From the NCBI GenBank assembly GCA_038213375.1, contig JBBQTB010000003.1, positions 62,001-126,000 on the forward strand: a DNA stretch of 64,000 nucleotides. Reading direction: 5' to 3'. The position numbers and the translations under genes are program-made. Positions 27,461 to 38,000 of the stretch are shown here, piece by piece. The DNA comes from JAAUTT01 sp038213375 (GTDB lineage: Bacteria; Bacteroidota; Bacteroidia; Bacteroidales; JAAUTT01). Position 1 is the first letter of the stretch, and each line of letters starts with the position of its first letter. Under the pieces are notes generated by a model that saw only the letters and a program-made list of their open reading frames with translations, made no database searches and was not told the origin of the DNA.

Positions 27461-27497
27461 AAGCACACACTACTGAAAATTTAATTATTTTAAAGAG

Positions 27498-28103
27498 ATG
27501 GTGTCTGTAAGTAAATCAGATTCTGTAATTAAACACGATAATGAGTTGGCAGGTCAAATTAAACTGGGCAATCAAATCGCGTTTGCTGTTATTTACGACA
27601 GATACCACAAGCAACTTTATACATTGGCATATCGTTATCTGAAAAGCCAAGAAATGGCTAAAGATGCTGTCCAGGAAATTTTTGTAAATTTATGGACTAA
27701 TCGTATAAAAATAAATGAAAATCTTAACCTAAAAGGTTTCCTTTTTAAAACTGCTAAAAACAATATTTTAAACACCATACGGAATAATCAACGCGCCATT
27801 GAAAGCAATTATGAAATTCTAATGGACTCAATCTTACCAGATATTGATCAAGAACAAGTTGACGAAAGTCCAGAAATGTCAACTTTGATTGAAAAGGCCG
27901 TTGAAACATTATCTCCACAACGAAAGATCATTTTTTTCTTAAAAACCAATGAAGGACTAACTAATAAGGAAATAGGGGAAAGGCTCAATATTAGCATTAA
28001 TACTGTGAAAGTGCAATATTTCCAGATCTTAAAAGAGATAAGGGAATATGTTAGCAAGAACATGATATCTTCAGCCTTCTTAATATCTATTTTATTCCAA
28101 TAA
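27498..28103 (+). CDS. ECF sigma-70 factor, PUL 2 regulator
   Basis: This 201-residue ECF sigma factor has region 2 at about residues 22-95 (IAFAVIYDRYHKQLYTLAYR, then SQEMAKDAVQEIFVNLWTNR) and region 4 at about 135-185. Region 4 contains LSPQRKIIFFLKTNEGLTNK and then EIGERLNISINTVKVQYFQI, a helix-turn-helix. It is the counterpart of the sigma factor at 4777 but clearly divergent. A FecR gene follows after 161 bases and a STN-type susC after that, giving the same trans-envelope circuit layout. ATG 27498 is preceded by a short A-rich leader (TTTAAAGAG) and gives a normal N-terminus. Confidence 0.9.
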   Translation: MVSVSKSDSVIKHDNELAGQIKLGNQIAFAVIYDRYHKQLYTLAYRYLKSQEMAKDAVQEIFVNLWTNRIKINENLNLKGFLFKTAKNNILNTIRNNQRAIESNYEILMDSILPDIDQEQVDESPEMSTLIEKAVETLSPQRKIIFFLKTNEGLTNKEIGERLNISINTVKVQYFQILKEIREYVSKNMISSAFLISILFQ

Positions 28104-28264
28104 GTTCCAATAATCCCATACTTAAAACGCATTTTGAGTTTTATTATATCTTGCACATAATCAGGTTTATGTAAAATAAATGTAATGAAATACAAAAATA
28201 GTTGCATTTTCATATAATACTTTTTGTATGGTCAGGTGTATTATTAACAAAAGCAAAACCTGTT

Positions 28265-29278
28265 ATGAAACCTGACGAAACCCTTCTTAAAAAATTTCTG
28301 GACAATAAGTGTACCCCTGAAGAGTCTAGTGAAGTAATTTCTTGGGCAAGCCACCGTGAGGGAAAGCGAATTTTTGAAAATCAATTTGAAAATGATATTA
28401 TTTTTTTAGAAATGGGTCATCAATTTAATGAAGATCAGCTAATACCATCCATTCAGATTTACCAGGGGATACATGATAAAATCCAAGATCTGCCTAAAAA
28501 AGAAATTAAGTACAGCATCAGAAAATTTTCACAATCTTGGCTAAAAATAGCAGCAAGTATCCTAATTCCACTATTATTAGCAAATGCGATTACCTGGTAC
28601 TTTTTAAGTAGGCCTGATAATAAAATTGTTTGGCAAGAAGTATATGTGCCTAAAGGAGAAAAGTTACAAGTTATGTTTCAGGATGGCACCAAAGTTTGGA
28701 TAAACTCAGATACCCGTTTGAAATTTCCTGTTGAGTTCAAAGGTAAAACCAGGGAAGTAATGCTCGAAGGAGAAGCGTATTTCGCTGTTAACAAAAACCC
28801 CAAAAAGCCCTTTTTGGTAAACGCGAAGGGTTTATCAATAAAAGTAACCGGCACATCATTCAATGTTAAAGCATATAGCAATGAAAAACAAATTATTACT
28901 ACCCTTGATGAGGGTAAAATAAGTTTGTTATACCAGCATAATCAAAAAAACATCGAAACATTGCTAAAACCAAAACAAAAAGCAGTTTTTGATACGGAAC
29001 ATTTTGCAGTAAAGCTAAGTGATGCTAGTTTTAGAGAAAATTCAGGTTGGAAGGAGAATAAATTGGAGTTTACCAATACTCCCATAGAAGAGGTTGCAAA
29101 AGCTATAGAACGTTGGTATAATGTTAAATGTGAAATAAAAGACCCGAAAATTAAATCTTTCAACTACACTATTACTTTTAAAAATGAAACCCTTCATAAT
29201 GTTTTATTTGGCCTTGAAAAATTAACCCCAGTACGGTGCGATTTGAAGAATGGATTGGTTATCATCAGAAAAAAATAA
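28265..29278 (+). CDS. FecR-family anti-sigma factor, PUL 2
   Basis: This 337-residue inner-membrane regulator has a cytoplasmic N-terminal anti-sigma part (DETLLKKFLDNKCTPEESSE), one transmembrane helix at about 97-117 (AASILIPLLLANAITWYFL) and a periplasmic FecR domain (EVYVPKGEKLQVMFQDGTKV). A C-terminal DUF4974 domain begins near LEFTNTPIEEVAKAIERWYN. It should bind the sigma factor at 27498 and sense SusC 2 through its STN domain. I chose ATG 28265; an in-frame TTG at 28202 would add 21 unsupported residues. Confidence 0.88.
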   Translation: MKPDETLLKKFLDNKCTPEESSEVISWASHREGKRIFENQFENDIIFLEMGHQFNEDQLIPSIQIYQGIHDKIQDLPKKEIKYSIRKFSQSWLKIAASILIPLLLANAITWYFLSRPDNKIVWQEVYVPKGEKLQVMFQDGTKVWINSDTRLKFPVEFKGKTREVMLEGEAYFAVNKNPKKPFLVNAKGLSIKVTGTSFNVKAYSNEKQIITTLDEGKISLLYQHNQKNIETLLKPKQKAVFDTEHFAVKLSDASFRENSGWKENKLEFTNTPIEEVAKAIERWYNVKCEIKDPKIKSFNYTITFKNETLHNVLFGLEKLTPVRCDLKNGLVIIRKK

Positions 29279-29341
29279 TACAGGAACATAAATATTAACT
29301 AACTAAAACAAGAAAATGGATACATCCTAAAAAACCAAAAA

Positions 29342-29372
29342 AACCGGCTAATGGCTCTAACATCAACCGGTT
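29342..29372 (+). promoter_or_regulatory. Leader hairpin upstream of susC 2
   Basis: AACCGG (29342-29347) pairs with CCGGTT (29367-29372) around a loop holding GGCTCTAACAT. Position, stem type and loop resemble the hairpin before susC 1 (6637-6664). The bases just before both starts are also alike (AAATGTATGAAAAA). Confidence 0.55.
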
Positions 29373-29423
29373 CTGAAGTCAGAATTAATTTTATTTATAG
29401 TCTAACTCTAACATAACAAATGT

Positions 29424-32400
29424 ATGAAAAAAAAGCATTTCATTTTATATGGGCTTAACGCACCCATAACAAATAAAACTATTCTAATTATGAAACTTAC
29501 TTTTTTAATGATTACGCTAAACCTTGCAAGCAGTTTTGCATCGGTGTACTCCCAAAAAGTATCCTTAAACCTTAAGGATGTGAAGTTATCAGAAGCGATT
29601 ATCGAAATTACCAAACAAACAAACCTTGATTTTGCATATAGTGCTAATTTTGTCGATATTGGAAGGATAGTTAGTATTTCAGTTAACAATACCGATTTAA
29701 AAACCGTGTTGGATAAATTGCTTGATGGCACACAACTTTTACATCTTGAGCTAAAAGGTAAAATTTATATCGGACCTAAGGAATTGTACAACGTAATTGA
29801 GAAAAATTTTCTGCAACAACAAAAACACACCGGAACCGTTACCGATGCCACTAATGACGAACCCATTATTGGGGCAAATGTTGTTATTGAAGGCACTACG
29901 CTTGGCACAGTTACCGATGCCAGTGGTAAATTCAGCCTGGAAATTGCAAAAGCCGATGCTGTATTGGTAGTTACCTATTTAGGTTATAATTCAGAACGTG
30001 TTTCAGTTAATGGCCAATCAAATTTGAACATTAAGCTGATACCTGATATTACAAAGCTGGATGAGGTTGTGGTTATCGGTTATGGTACACAAAAAAGAAA
30101 AGATGTGACGGGTTCTATATCCTCCATTTCGTCAGATGATATCACTAAATCAAATCCTGTAAATATCGATCAGGCATTTCAGGGCCGCATTTCAGGTGTA
30201 CAGGCTTCATCTATGGGTGGAAAACCGGGCGCACCATTATCAATCAACATCCGTGGGATAAACAGTCCTAATGGTAATGAGCCATTGTATGTGATTGATG
30301 GCATACCTGTGGGAAATGGATCGAATGCCGATCAAAATACAAACGGGACTTATAATTTTAATCTAAACACCGATAGGTTCTCAAAATTTGATCTCACGTC
30401 ACTTAATCCGAACGATGTGGAATCTATCGATATTTTAAAGGATGCATCAGCTACTGCTATTTACGGATCAAGGGCTGCAAATGGCGTTGTTGTTATTACA
30501 ACCAAACGTGGAAAAAAGGGAAACCCAAAAGTGAACTTTGATATGTATTATGGGACACAACGGTTGGCCAAAAAAATAGATATGCTTGGAGCCAAGGATT
30601 ATATGGAATTAATGCAAGAATCAAGAGTCAATGGAAGCATACCACGGTTTGCATCATACGACCAATTGCTACAAAACAAAATACCCTACGATACAAACTG
30701 GCAGGATGCAGTTTATCGTGTTGCTCCAACTCAGAATTACAATCTATCAATCTCCGGTGCTAATGAAAAATTAACCTATTTCCTTTCCGGAGGTTATATG
30801 AACCAAGAGGGTATATTAGGAAATCAATCGGGTTTCGATAGATATTCCCTGCGTGCCAATATCGACAATCAAGTAAGGGATTGGCTTAAAATAGGCGTTA
30901 ACCTAAATGGTTCGAAAACAACAAGTAAGATTGTGGACCAACAGAACAATTATAGTGCCCCTTTTGATGCCCTGGCCGATTACCCTTTTCTGCCTGTACG
31001 TTGGAATGCTGGAGATGATAAATTTTTTGGCGCTCCGGGTGATAAATTTATTACAAATGGGTATTCGGGGCCTACAAGCCTTAATGGTGTTTCTGCACTA
31101 AGAAGAAACCCGGCTTTACTTGCAAATGAATTTCCTTTGCCATTGGATAAATATATGGCCATTGGCAATATTTATGTCGACCTGAAACTGTTTAAAGGGC
31201 TTACCTATCATTTATCGCTCGGTGGAACATTTAATGATGCCTATTATCATCAATTTACAAATGTTTTAACCTTTGGGACACAAACAACAGGATCAAGCAA
31301 TTCATTAAACGAATCACATAATTCCGGTGTACAATCACAAATAGATCATTACCTGACCTATCACCTGGAGAATGGGAACCATAATTTGACATTAATGGCA
31401 GGGCAAAGTGCCACAAAAAACAAATGGAGTACCTTGAATGTTGGAGGAAGTAATTTCCCAATAGAAACTGAATCTGTAAGCCTTGGAACTCCTGGTATAC
31501 CCACAGGTCATATTTGGGAATCGAGTTTACAATCGTTATTTGGTCGTGTTAACTATGCTTTCAATGACAAATATTTGGTAACAGCAACAATTCGACGTGA
31601 TGGATCATCAGTTTTCGGGCCAAACGATAAATATGGGATTTTCCCCTCAGTTGCTATGGGCTGGAGGTTGTCCAACGAAGGGTTCATGAAGAAATTTCAA
31701 TGGATTTCAAACCTTAAAGTAAGGGGTAGCTGGGGGCAAACCGGTGCTCAAAATATTAATCCTTACCAATATTTGCAAACAATATCGGCTGATCAGCAAA
31801 TTGTTTCGTTTGGGAACATTACTTCTGACGCTGTTAGTAAGGTTGCAATCCATAATAACATACCCAACCCCGATTTAAAATGGGAAGCAACCACACAGCT
31901 GGATGCCGGGTTTGACTTAAGCATCCTCAAAAATAAGGTAAGTTTGGTTTTTGATCTATATAAGAAAACTACAAGTAACCTTTTGCTTAGTTCAATACCT
32001 GTTCCCTCATTTATGGGATATAATGGGCCATCTGTTAACCTTGGCGAATTCCAAAATAAAGGTATTGAAATACAAATTGACTTAAAAGACGTTTTGAATC
32101 ACCATGATTTCAAATGGGATATTGCCTTGAATTATTCCATGAACAGGAATAAAGTTGTAAGTATCGGGTACAATGGCCTTTATATTGGCACCAATTATGG
32201 ACGTACTTATCCAGATAACCCTTGGGGCACCTTCTATGGATATCAGGTTGAAAAGATATTTCAAAATTCTACGGAAATAGCATCTCTGGATGCAAATGCC
32301 AAAACAGTGCAGGGTTCACTTGGCATACCAGATGCATCAACTAAAGTTTATCAACCTAATAGTCCACAACCCGGAGACATTAAATTTAAAGATATCAATG

Positions 32401-33002
32401 GAACTGATAGCAAAGGTAAACTAATACCAGGAATGCCCGATGGTATTATTGACCAAAATGATCAAACAATTATCGGAAATCCTAACCCTAAGTTTATTTG
32501 TGGTTTAACAAATTCCTTTAGTTACAAAAATTTTGATTTGAATGTTACTATTCAGGGTGTTTATGGGAACAAAATCTTTAATTCATCGAGGATGCAATTT
32601 GAACAGTTTACTGCCAACGGGGATGCTCCGAACCAAACCATTGCAGCGTTAAACCGCTGGAAAAGTGACAGTGACCCGGGAAATGACAAAACTCCAAGGA
32701 CTGTTTTTAATGATCCAAACGGGAATGGCAGAGTTTCAGACAGGTGGATAGAAGACGGTTCCTATTTGAGAGTTAAAAACATAACTCTGGGATATACCAT
32801 TCCTTCCAACCTTCTGCACAAAATAAAAATATCAAGCCTGAGAGTATATCTTTCATTGAATAATTATTTTACGCTAACCAAATACGCATGGTACAATCCT
32901 GATCTTGGCAATCTTGCGGGGTCTAATGCCTCATTTGGTGTAGATAATAACATTTATCCTTTGGCTAAAACAATGATGTTCGGGCTTAATGTTGGTTTTT
33001 AA
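29424..33002 (+). CDS. SusC-like TonB-dependent transporter with STN domain, PUL 2
   Basis: This 1192-residue outer-membrane transporter has a signal peptide within the first 47 residues, then STN at about 48-115 (VSLNLKDVKLSEAIIEITKQ). The regulatory-like domain at about 133-212 begins HTGTVTDATNDEPIIGANVV and is followed by the TonB-box/plug start KLDEVVVIGYGTQKRKDVTG. The plug has VESIDILKDASATAIYGSRA, and a 22-strand barrel ends FGLNVGF. The STN domain ties it to the adjacent sigma/FecR pair. The domain around residues 130-225 is nearly shared with SusC 1 at DNA level, whereas STN and barrel differ strongly. SusD 2 follows after 25 bases. Confidence 0.95.
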   Translation: MKKKHFILYGLNAPITNKTILIMKLTFLMITLNLASSFASVYSQKVSLNLKDVKLSEAIIEITKQTNLDFAYSANFVDIGRIVSISVNNTDLKTVLDKLLDGTQLLHLELKGKIYIGPKELYNVIEKNFLQQQKHTGTVTDATNDEPIIGANVVIEGTTLGTVTDASGKFSLEIAKADAVLVVTYLGYNSERVSVNGQSNLNIKLIPDITKLDEVVVIGYGTQKRKDVTGSISSISSDDITKSNPVNIDQAFQGRISGVQASSMGGKPGAPLSINIRGINSPNGNEPLYVIDGIPVGNGSNADQNTNGTYNFNLNTDRFSKFDLTSLNPNDVESIDILKDASATAIYGSRAANGVVVITTKRGKKGNPKVNFDMYYGTQRLAKKIDMLGAKDYMELMQESRVNGSIPRFASYDQLLQNKIPYDTNWQDAVYRVAPTQNYNLSISGANEKLTYFLSGGYMNQEGILGNQSGFDRYSLRANIDNQVRDWLKIGVNLNGSKTTSKIVDQQNNYSAPFDALADYPFLPVRWNAGDDKFFGAPGDKFITNGYSGPTSLNGVSALRRNPALLANEFPLPLDKYMAIGNIYVDLKLFKGLTYHLSLGGTFNDAYYHQFTNVLTFGTQTTGSSNSLNESHNSGVQSQIDHYLTYHLENGNHNLTLMAGQSATKNKWSTLNVGGSNFPIETESVSLGTPGIPTGHIWESSLQSLFGRVNYAFNDKYLVTATIRRDGSSVFGPNDKYGIFPSVAMGWRLSNEGFMKKFQWISNLKVRGSWGQTGAQNINPYQYLQTISADQQIVSFGNITSDAVSKVAIHNNIPNPDLKWEATTQLDAGFDLSILKNKVSLVFDLYKKTTSNLLLSSIPVPSFMGYNGPSVNLGEFQNKGIEIQIDLKDVLNHHDFKWDIALNYSMNRNKVVSIGYNGLYIGTNYGRTYPDNPWGTFYGYQVEKIFQNSTEIASLDANAKTVQGSLGIPDASTKVYQPNSPQPGDIKFKDINGTDSKGKLIPGMPDGIIDQNDQTIIGNPNPKFICGLTNSFSYKNFDLNVTIQGVYGNKIFNSSRMQFEQFTANGDAPNQTIAALNRWKSDSDPGNDKTPRTVFNDPNGNGRVSDRWIEDGSYLRVKNITLGYTIPSNLLHKIKISSLRVYLSLNNYFTLTKYAWYNPDLGNLAGSNASFGVDNNIYPLAKTMMFGLNVGF

Positions 33003-33027
33003 CTTTAAATAATTAAAACTTAGAAAA

Positions 33028-34725
33028 ATGAGAAAGACAATTATATTTCTTTCAACGATATTGGTTTTTATACAGGCATGTAAAAATGATTTTCTGGAGC
33101 CTGTTAACCAAAATGCTTTGACCCTGTCGACATATTATAATAATGAAGCAAACCTGAAAAATGCTGTTTTTGGGATATATAAAGTGTTATTGCAGGATGA
33201 GGATTATAGTACAAAGGGACTATATGGCTGCACCATGTGGTGTTTCGCTGATGGTGGCGCTGATTTGATTGATTCAAGGACATTTAATGCCGATGGAATT
33301 AATCCTTTGGCATTTCAAAGAGGTATTCAAAGGCCAACTGAGGGGATCCTTAACGATTTGTGGAAAAGAAATTATCAAATTGTAAGAAGGGCAAATGATG
33401 TTGCCGGGAATGTTGAAAAAGTGCCTTTAACAAATGGGTTTACTTTATCAAATCGAAACCAATACCTTGGCGAGGCATTATTTTTAAGGGCTTTGGGATA
33501 TTTCAATATCGTTAGGGCTTTTGGGGGAAGACCTCATGTTGATGCCGAAAATGAATGGGGTGTACCTCTGATTACGAAAGTTTTATCAAGCTTAACTGAT
33601 GTTCAGGATACAACTTTAAAAGTTAGGTCTAAAGTATCTGATATTTATGCCCAGATTATTTCAGATTTAAAAGTAGCCTCTAGTTGTTTGCCGGTGCAAT
33701 GGGATGGGAATAGCATTGGACGGGCGTCAAAAGGTGCAGCCCTGGGGCTACTGGCTAAAGTATATATGACAAAGGCTGGAACTAGTGGTAATACAAACCA
33801 GGACTGGACGAATGCTCAAATATATTGTGACTCTGTCATCAATCTTAATGTATACAAACTTTGGACTGACCCGGGTGCTCTTAAGAATGCCTATGGAACG
33901 CTTTTCAGAAGGGTAGCCTCCAATTGTTCAGAATCGTTGTTCGAAGTGCAGTGTTCTCCTTTAAGCTCAGGTGATGGTAGCAAAGAATATGGCTTCGGAG
34001 AAAATTATAATAATTTTCTTTCGATTAGTTGGGATATGGCTATGAATAACAAAGGTGTCGCAAATCCTACACTGGATTTTGTAAACATGTTTGATACTAT
34101 TATAGACCAAAGGTTTAAAGCATCTGTTTTTAACCCAGGAGACACATGGTTACCGGATTTTACCAGCAATTTATTTACAAATTCTGATGGAACCGTTTGG
34201 CATTATGATCCATTGGCTGCTTCTCCTAATCCTTCCCTTACAGGTTACAATGTTAAAAAGTTTTTATCGGGGCAAAAAGGTGGACATTCCATGTGGGAAA
34301 CAGGATCTGCCAACCCACGTGTTTTAAGGTATGCTGAGATCCTCCTTATAAAAGCTGAGGCTTTGAATGAATTAGGAAATACAGGAGATGCAAAGCAATT
34401 TGTTGACCAGGTTAGGTCAAGGGCGGGGTTGCTTGGTATATCTAATGGCTTAACTCAAGTAGCTATGCGTTCTGCGATATGGGATGAAAGGGGCAAGGAA
34501 TTATTTATGGAAGCAGACAGATGGTTCGACCTAAAACGAACTGACATGCTGCTTAGCGCTATGATAAAAAAGAACAATAACCTGCCACAATCATATACCA
34601 ACCCTACCCATAGTGAGACAGCGTATTCTTCAAATTTTGGTAGCAATAGAAATTACGTAATGCCAATCCCACAGGGTGAAATTGATGTTTGTCAGGGAAC
34701 TTTAAAGCAATATCCCGGATATTAA
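33028..34725 (+). CDS. SusD/RagB-like surface glycan-binding lipoprotein, PUL 2
   Basis: This 565-residue lipoprotein has a lipobox ending at Cys18 (VFIQAC), then KNDFLEPVNQ. TPR-like helices include FLRALGYFNIVRAFGGRPHV. The SusD C-domain has RYAEILLIKAEALNELGNTG, WDERGKELFMEADRWFDLKR and a final MPIPQGEIDVCQG. It pairs with SusC 2 on the outer membrane to catch the glycan before import. The unit is closed by a terminator 23 bases downstream. The ligand is not known. Confidence 0.95.
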   Translation: MRKTIIFLSTILVFIQACKNDFLEPVNQNALTLSTYYNNEANLKNAVFGIYKVLLQDEDYSTKGLYGCTMWCFADGGADLIDSRTFNADGINPLAFQRGIQRPTEGILNDLWKRNYQIVRRANDVAGNVEKVPLTNGFTLSNRNQYLGEALFLRALGYFNIVRAFGGRPHVDAENEWGVPLITKVLSSLTDVQDTTLKVRSKVSDIYAQIISDLKVASSCLPVQWDGNSIGRASKGAALGLLAKVYMTKAGTSGNTNQDWTNAQIYCDSVINLNVYKLWTDPGALKNAYGTLFRRVASNCSESLFEVQCSPLSSGDGSKEYGFGENYNNFLSISWDMAMNNKGVANPTLDFVNMFDTIIDQRFKASVFNPGDTWLPDFTSNLFTNSDGTVWHYDPLAASPNPSLTGYNVKKFLSGQKGGHSMWETGSANPRVLRYAEILLIKAEALNELGNTGDAKQFVDQVRSRAGLLGISNGLTQVAMRSAIWDERGKELFMEADRWFDLKRTDMLLSAMIKKNNNLPQSYTNPTHSETAYSSNFGSNRNYVMPIPQGEIDVCQGTLKQYPGY

Positions 34726-34748
34726 TTTACTTAAATTGCCTAAAAAGT

Positions 34749-34777
34749 AACCGTCTTTGGGCGGTTGCTTTTTTTTC
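34749..34777 (+). terminator. Rho-independent terminator after susCD 2
   Basis: AACCG (34749-34753) pairs with CGGTT (34762-34766) around TCTTTGGG and is followed by GC and an eight-T run. Confidence 0.8.
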
Positions 34778-35007
34778 TTCCCAGATCTGCAAAGCTTTAT
34801 AAATCTGATAAGGTTAAAAATCAGGTAAAAAAGATTGATGCTAAGGATTAAATATTTTCTTTCAACTAATTTAAGAAACATCCGGTCAATTTTAAATTTG
34901 CAAAAATTCACGTGCAATCCAGCACAAATAATTAAGTCTTTATTCTATAATATTTCTGAACAATTGGTTAACTATCTATTTTATATTATTTACTAAAAAT
35001 TTGAAAC

Positions 35008-38000
35008 ATGAGAAAAATTTTATTTGGGTTAATTTTAATTGGGTTGTTAATTTCAACCCTTGGCTTCTCTCAGTACCGGGTTAATGGTACGCAAATTTAT
35101 AATGGGAGTAATCCTGTTGTAATGAAAGGGACTAACGTAAATGGACCCAATTGGGTTTGGGGAAGGGAAACAACACAAGACGCAAACTTAATTGTTGATA
35201 CTTGGAAGTTTAACATTGTACGTACTAATCAATTTTTGTATGGGGCACGTATTTCTACAAATAACAATTTGGATTTAATAATAAATACATTTACTGCAAA
35301 AGGTTGTGTTGTAATGATTGAAGTACATGACTTTACAGGAACCGAGCCAACTGATGCCCAGTTGAACGATTTGAAAAACTTTTGGATTGATAAGGCAACC
35401 AAGTATAAAAACAATGACAAGGTATGGTTCAATATTGAAAATGAACCTGTAGATGGATGGAATGGCTCAGTAAGTCTTACAACACGTTGGAGAGATGTTC
35501 ACGACCAGTGTATTGGGGTAATTCGTGCTGCAGGCGCTAATAACATTTGCGTTTGCGACGATAATGGTTGGGGGGCTGGTGCTTGGAACGATGCCCAGAG
35601 TGGTATTATGACCTATGGCCAATTTCTTACTTCAAAGTACAGCAACATTGCATTTGGTGTACATTTATATGATGATAGAATTTCAGTTGCGAATCTGACT
35701 GCTTGGTTTAATAGTATGATTTCGAAAGGCTTATGCCCTATAGTTGGCGAATTTGGGGTAGATAATGGCGCAGCATGGCCCAATGCTCCAACAAATTTGT
35801 TTAGTATACTTCATAATACAAGCAACAGTCAAGCACTTCAAAATGTAGGCAGGCTTTCATGGCATTGGGCAAGTGGCGATGCTAACAGATATTGCAATAC
35901 CGGTGATGGGAATGGTTATGATGTAAATCAAACCAATGGAATAACAAGACCAACCAACCTGGTTGCAAATTTTGGGGGTTTAATTTGGGATGATAGTCAT
36001 TCTGGCACTCCTTTAAACGTTGCCGTTACAGGTGTTACGGTAAGTCCTACATCTGCATCAATTGCTGTTGGTGCTACCACGCAGCTTACAGCTACGGTTT
36101 CGCCATCAAATGCAACCAACAAAACCGTTAGCTGGAGTTCTTCTAATACTTCTGCTGCCACAGTTAGTTCAAGTGGTTTGGTAACAGGTGTTGCAGCTGG
36201 AACGGCAACTATTACGGTTACTACTCAAGACCAAGGCAAAACAGCTACGGCATCTATAAGTGTTAATACAACTAACTTGAACCTGGCTTTTAATAAACCT
36301 GTTTCTGTATCTGCAACCAATGGAACCACAAACGTTGCTGGTAATGCAGTTGACGGAAATACATCTACGCGTTGGGAAAGTCCAAGTAGTGATCCACAAT
36401 GGATTTATGTTGATTTAGGTAGTAATTATAATGTAACCGAAGTGAAATTAAACTGGGAAACAGCTTGTGGAAAAGATTATAAGATACAAGTATCAACCGA
36501 TGCCAGCAGCTGGACTGATATAAAGACTGTAACAGGCAATACCACTGCAGGAGTTATTGATTATACCGGTCTATCAGGATTGGGTCGTTATGTGAGGATG
36601 TATGGAACTGCTCGAGCCACTGTTTGGGGATATTCGTTGTTTGAGTTTGAAGTCTATGGAACTCAAAATAATAATATTGCGGTTACTGGTGTTAGTGTAA
36701 GCCCAACCTCACTCACTTTGACTTCGGTGGGAGCTACTGGTCAATTAACAGCAACGGTTTCACCATCAAATGCAACTAATAAAACTGTAAGCTGGAGTTC
36801 AAGTAATACAGGTGTTGCCACAGTTAGCTCAAGCGGTTTGGTAACAGGTGTTGCTGCAGGTACGGCAACTATTACGGTTACCACTCAAGACCAAGGTAAA
36901 ACAGCTACAGCATCTATAACTGTTACTACAACTAGCTCGAACCTGGCTTTGAATAAACCTGTTACAGTATCTGCAACCAATGGAACCACAAACGTGGCTA
37001 GTAATGCAGTTGACGGAAATACTTCTACTCGTTGGGAAAGTCCATTTAGTGATGCACAATGGATTTATGTTGATTTAGGTAGTAATTATAATGTAACCGA
37101 AGTGAAATTAAACTGGGAAAATGCTTGCGGAAAAGATTATAAGATACAAGTATCAACCGATGCCAGCAGCTGGATCGATATAAAAACTGTAACAGGCAAT
37201 ACCACTGCAGGAGTTATTGATTATACCGGTTTATCAGGAACAGGCCGTTATGTGAGGATGTATGGAACTACTCGAGCCACTATTTATGGTTATTCGTTGT
37301 GGGAGTTTGAAGTCTATGGAACTACAAATACAAAGATTGACGATAGGGCCACTGGCGTTACCTATAGTGGATACTGGAGTCAGGGATCGAACTCAAATTT
37401 CTATCAAAGCACTGAAACCTACAGCAACAGTGCCAATGCGTATTGCCAATATACATTTACCGGCACAGGCATAACCTGGTATGGTGAAAAGAACAATAGC
37501 ATAGGTATTGCTCAGGTTTACATCGATGGTGTTTTAGACCAGTCGGTTGACGGTTATAGCGCAACCTCGCTTTATCAGCAGACTTTGTACACAAAAACAG
37601 GCCTAACACAGGCTTCTCATACAATAAAGATTGTGGTAACTGGTACAAAGAATGCCAGCGCAAGCGGTGTTTATGAGCAGATAGATGCCTTGGAATATAC
37701 GAGCGGTGGCTCATCACTAAAAAGTGCACTTGTTGCCCCAGATATTACCGAAATAGGCAAGGGGGCATTTAGTGCAAGTGTTTTCCCAAACCCAATTACC
37801 TCCCAATCCATTCTTGAAATTAACTCACCCGATGAAAAATCTGATATTACTATTCGGATTATTGATATTAACGGGAAGGTTATTTATTCAAACAATCTCA
37901 ACTTTTTGGGCGAAATGAGATTGCCTGTTAACCTTGACAATGCTCCAAACGGGGTATATATACTTCAGGTTCAACAAGGGGGACAAGTAATAAATAAACG

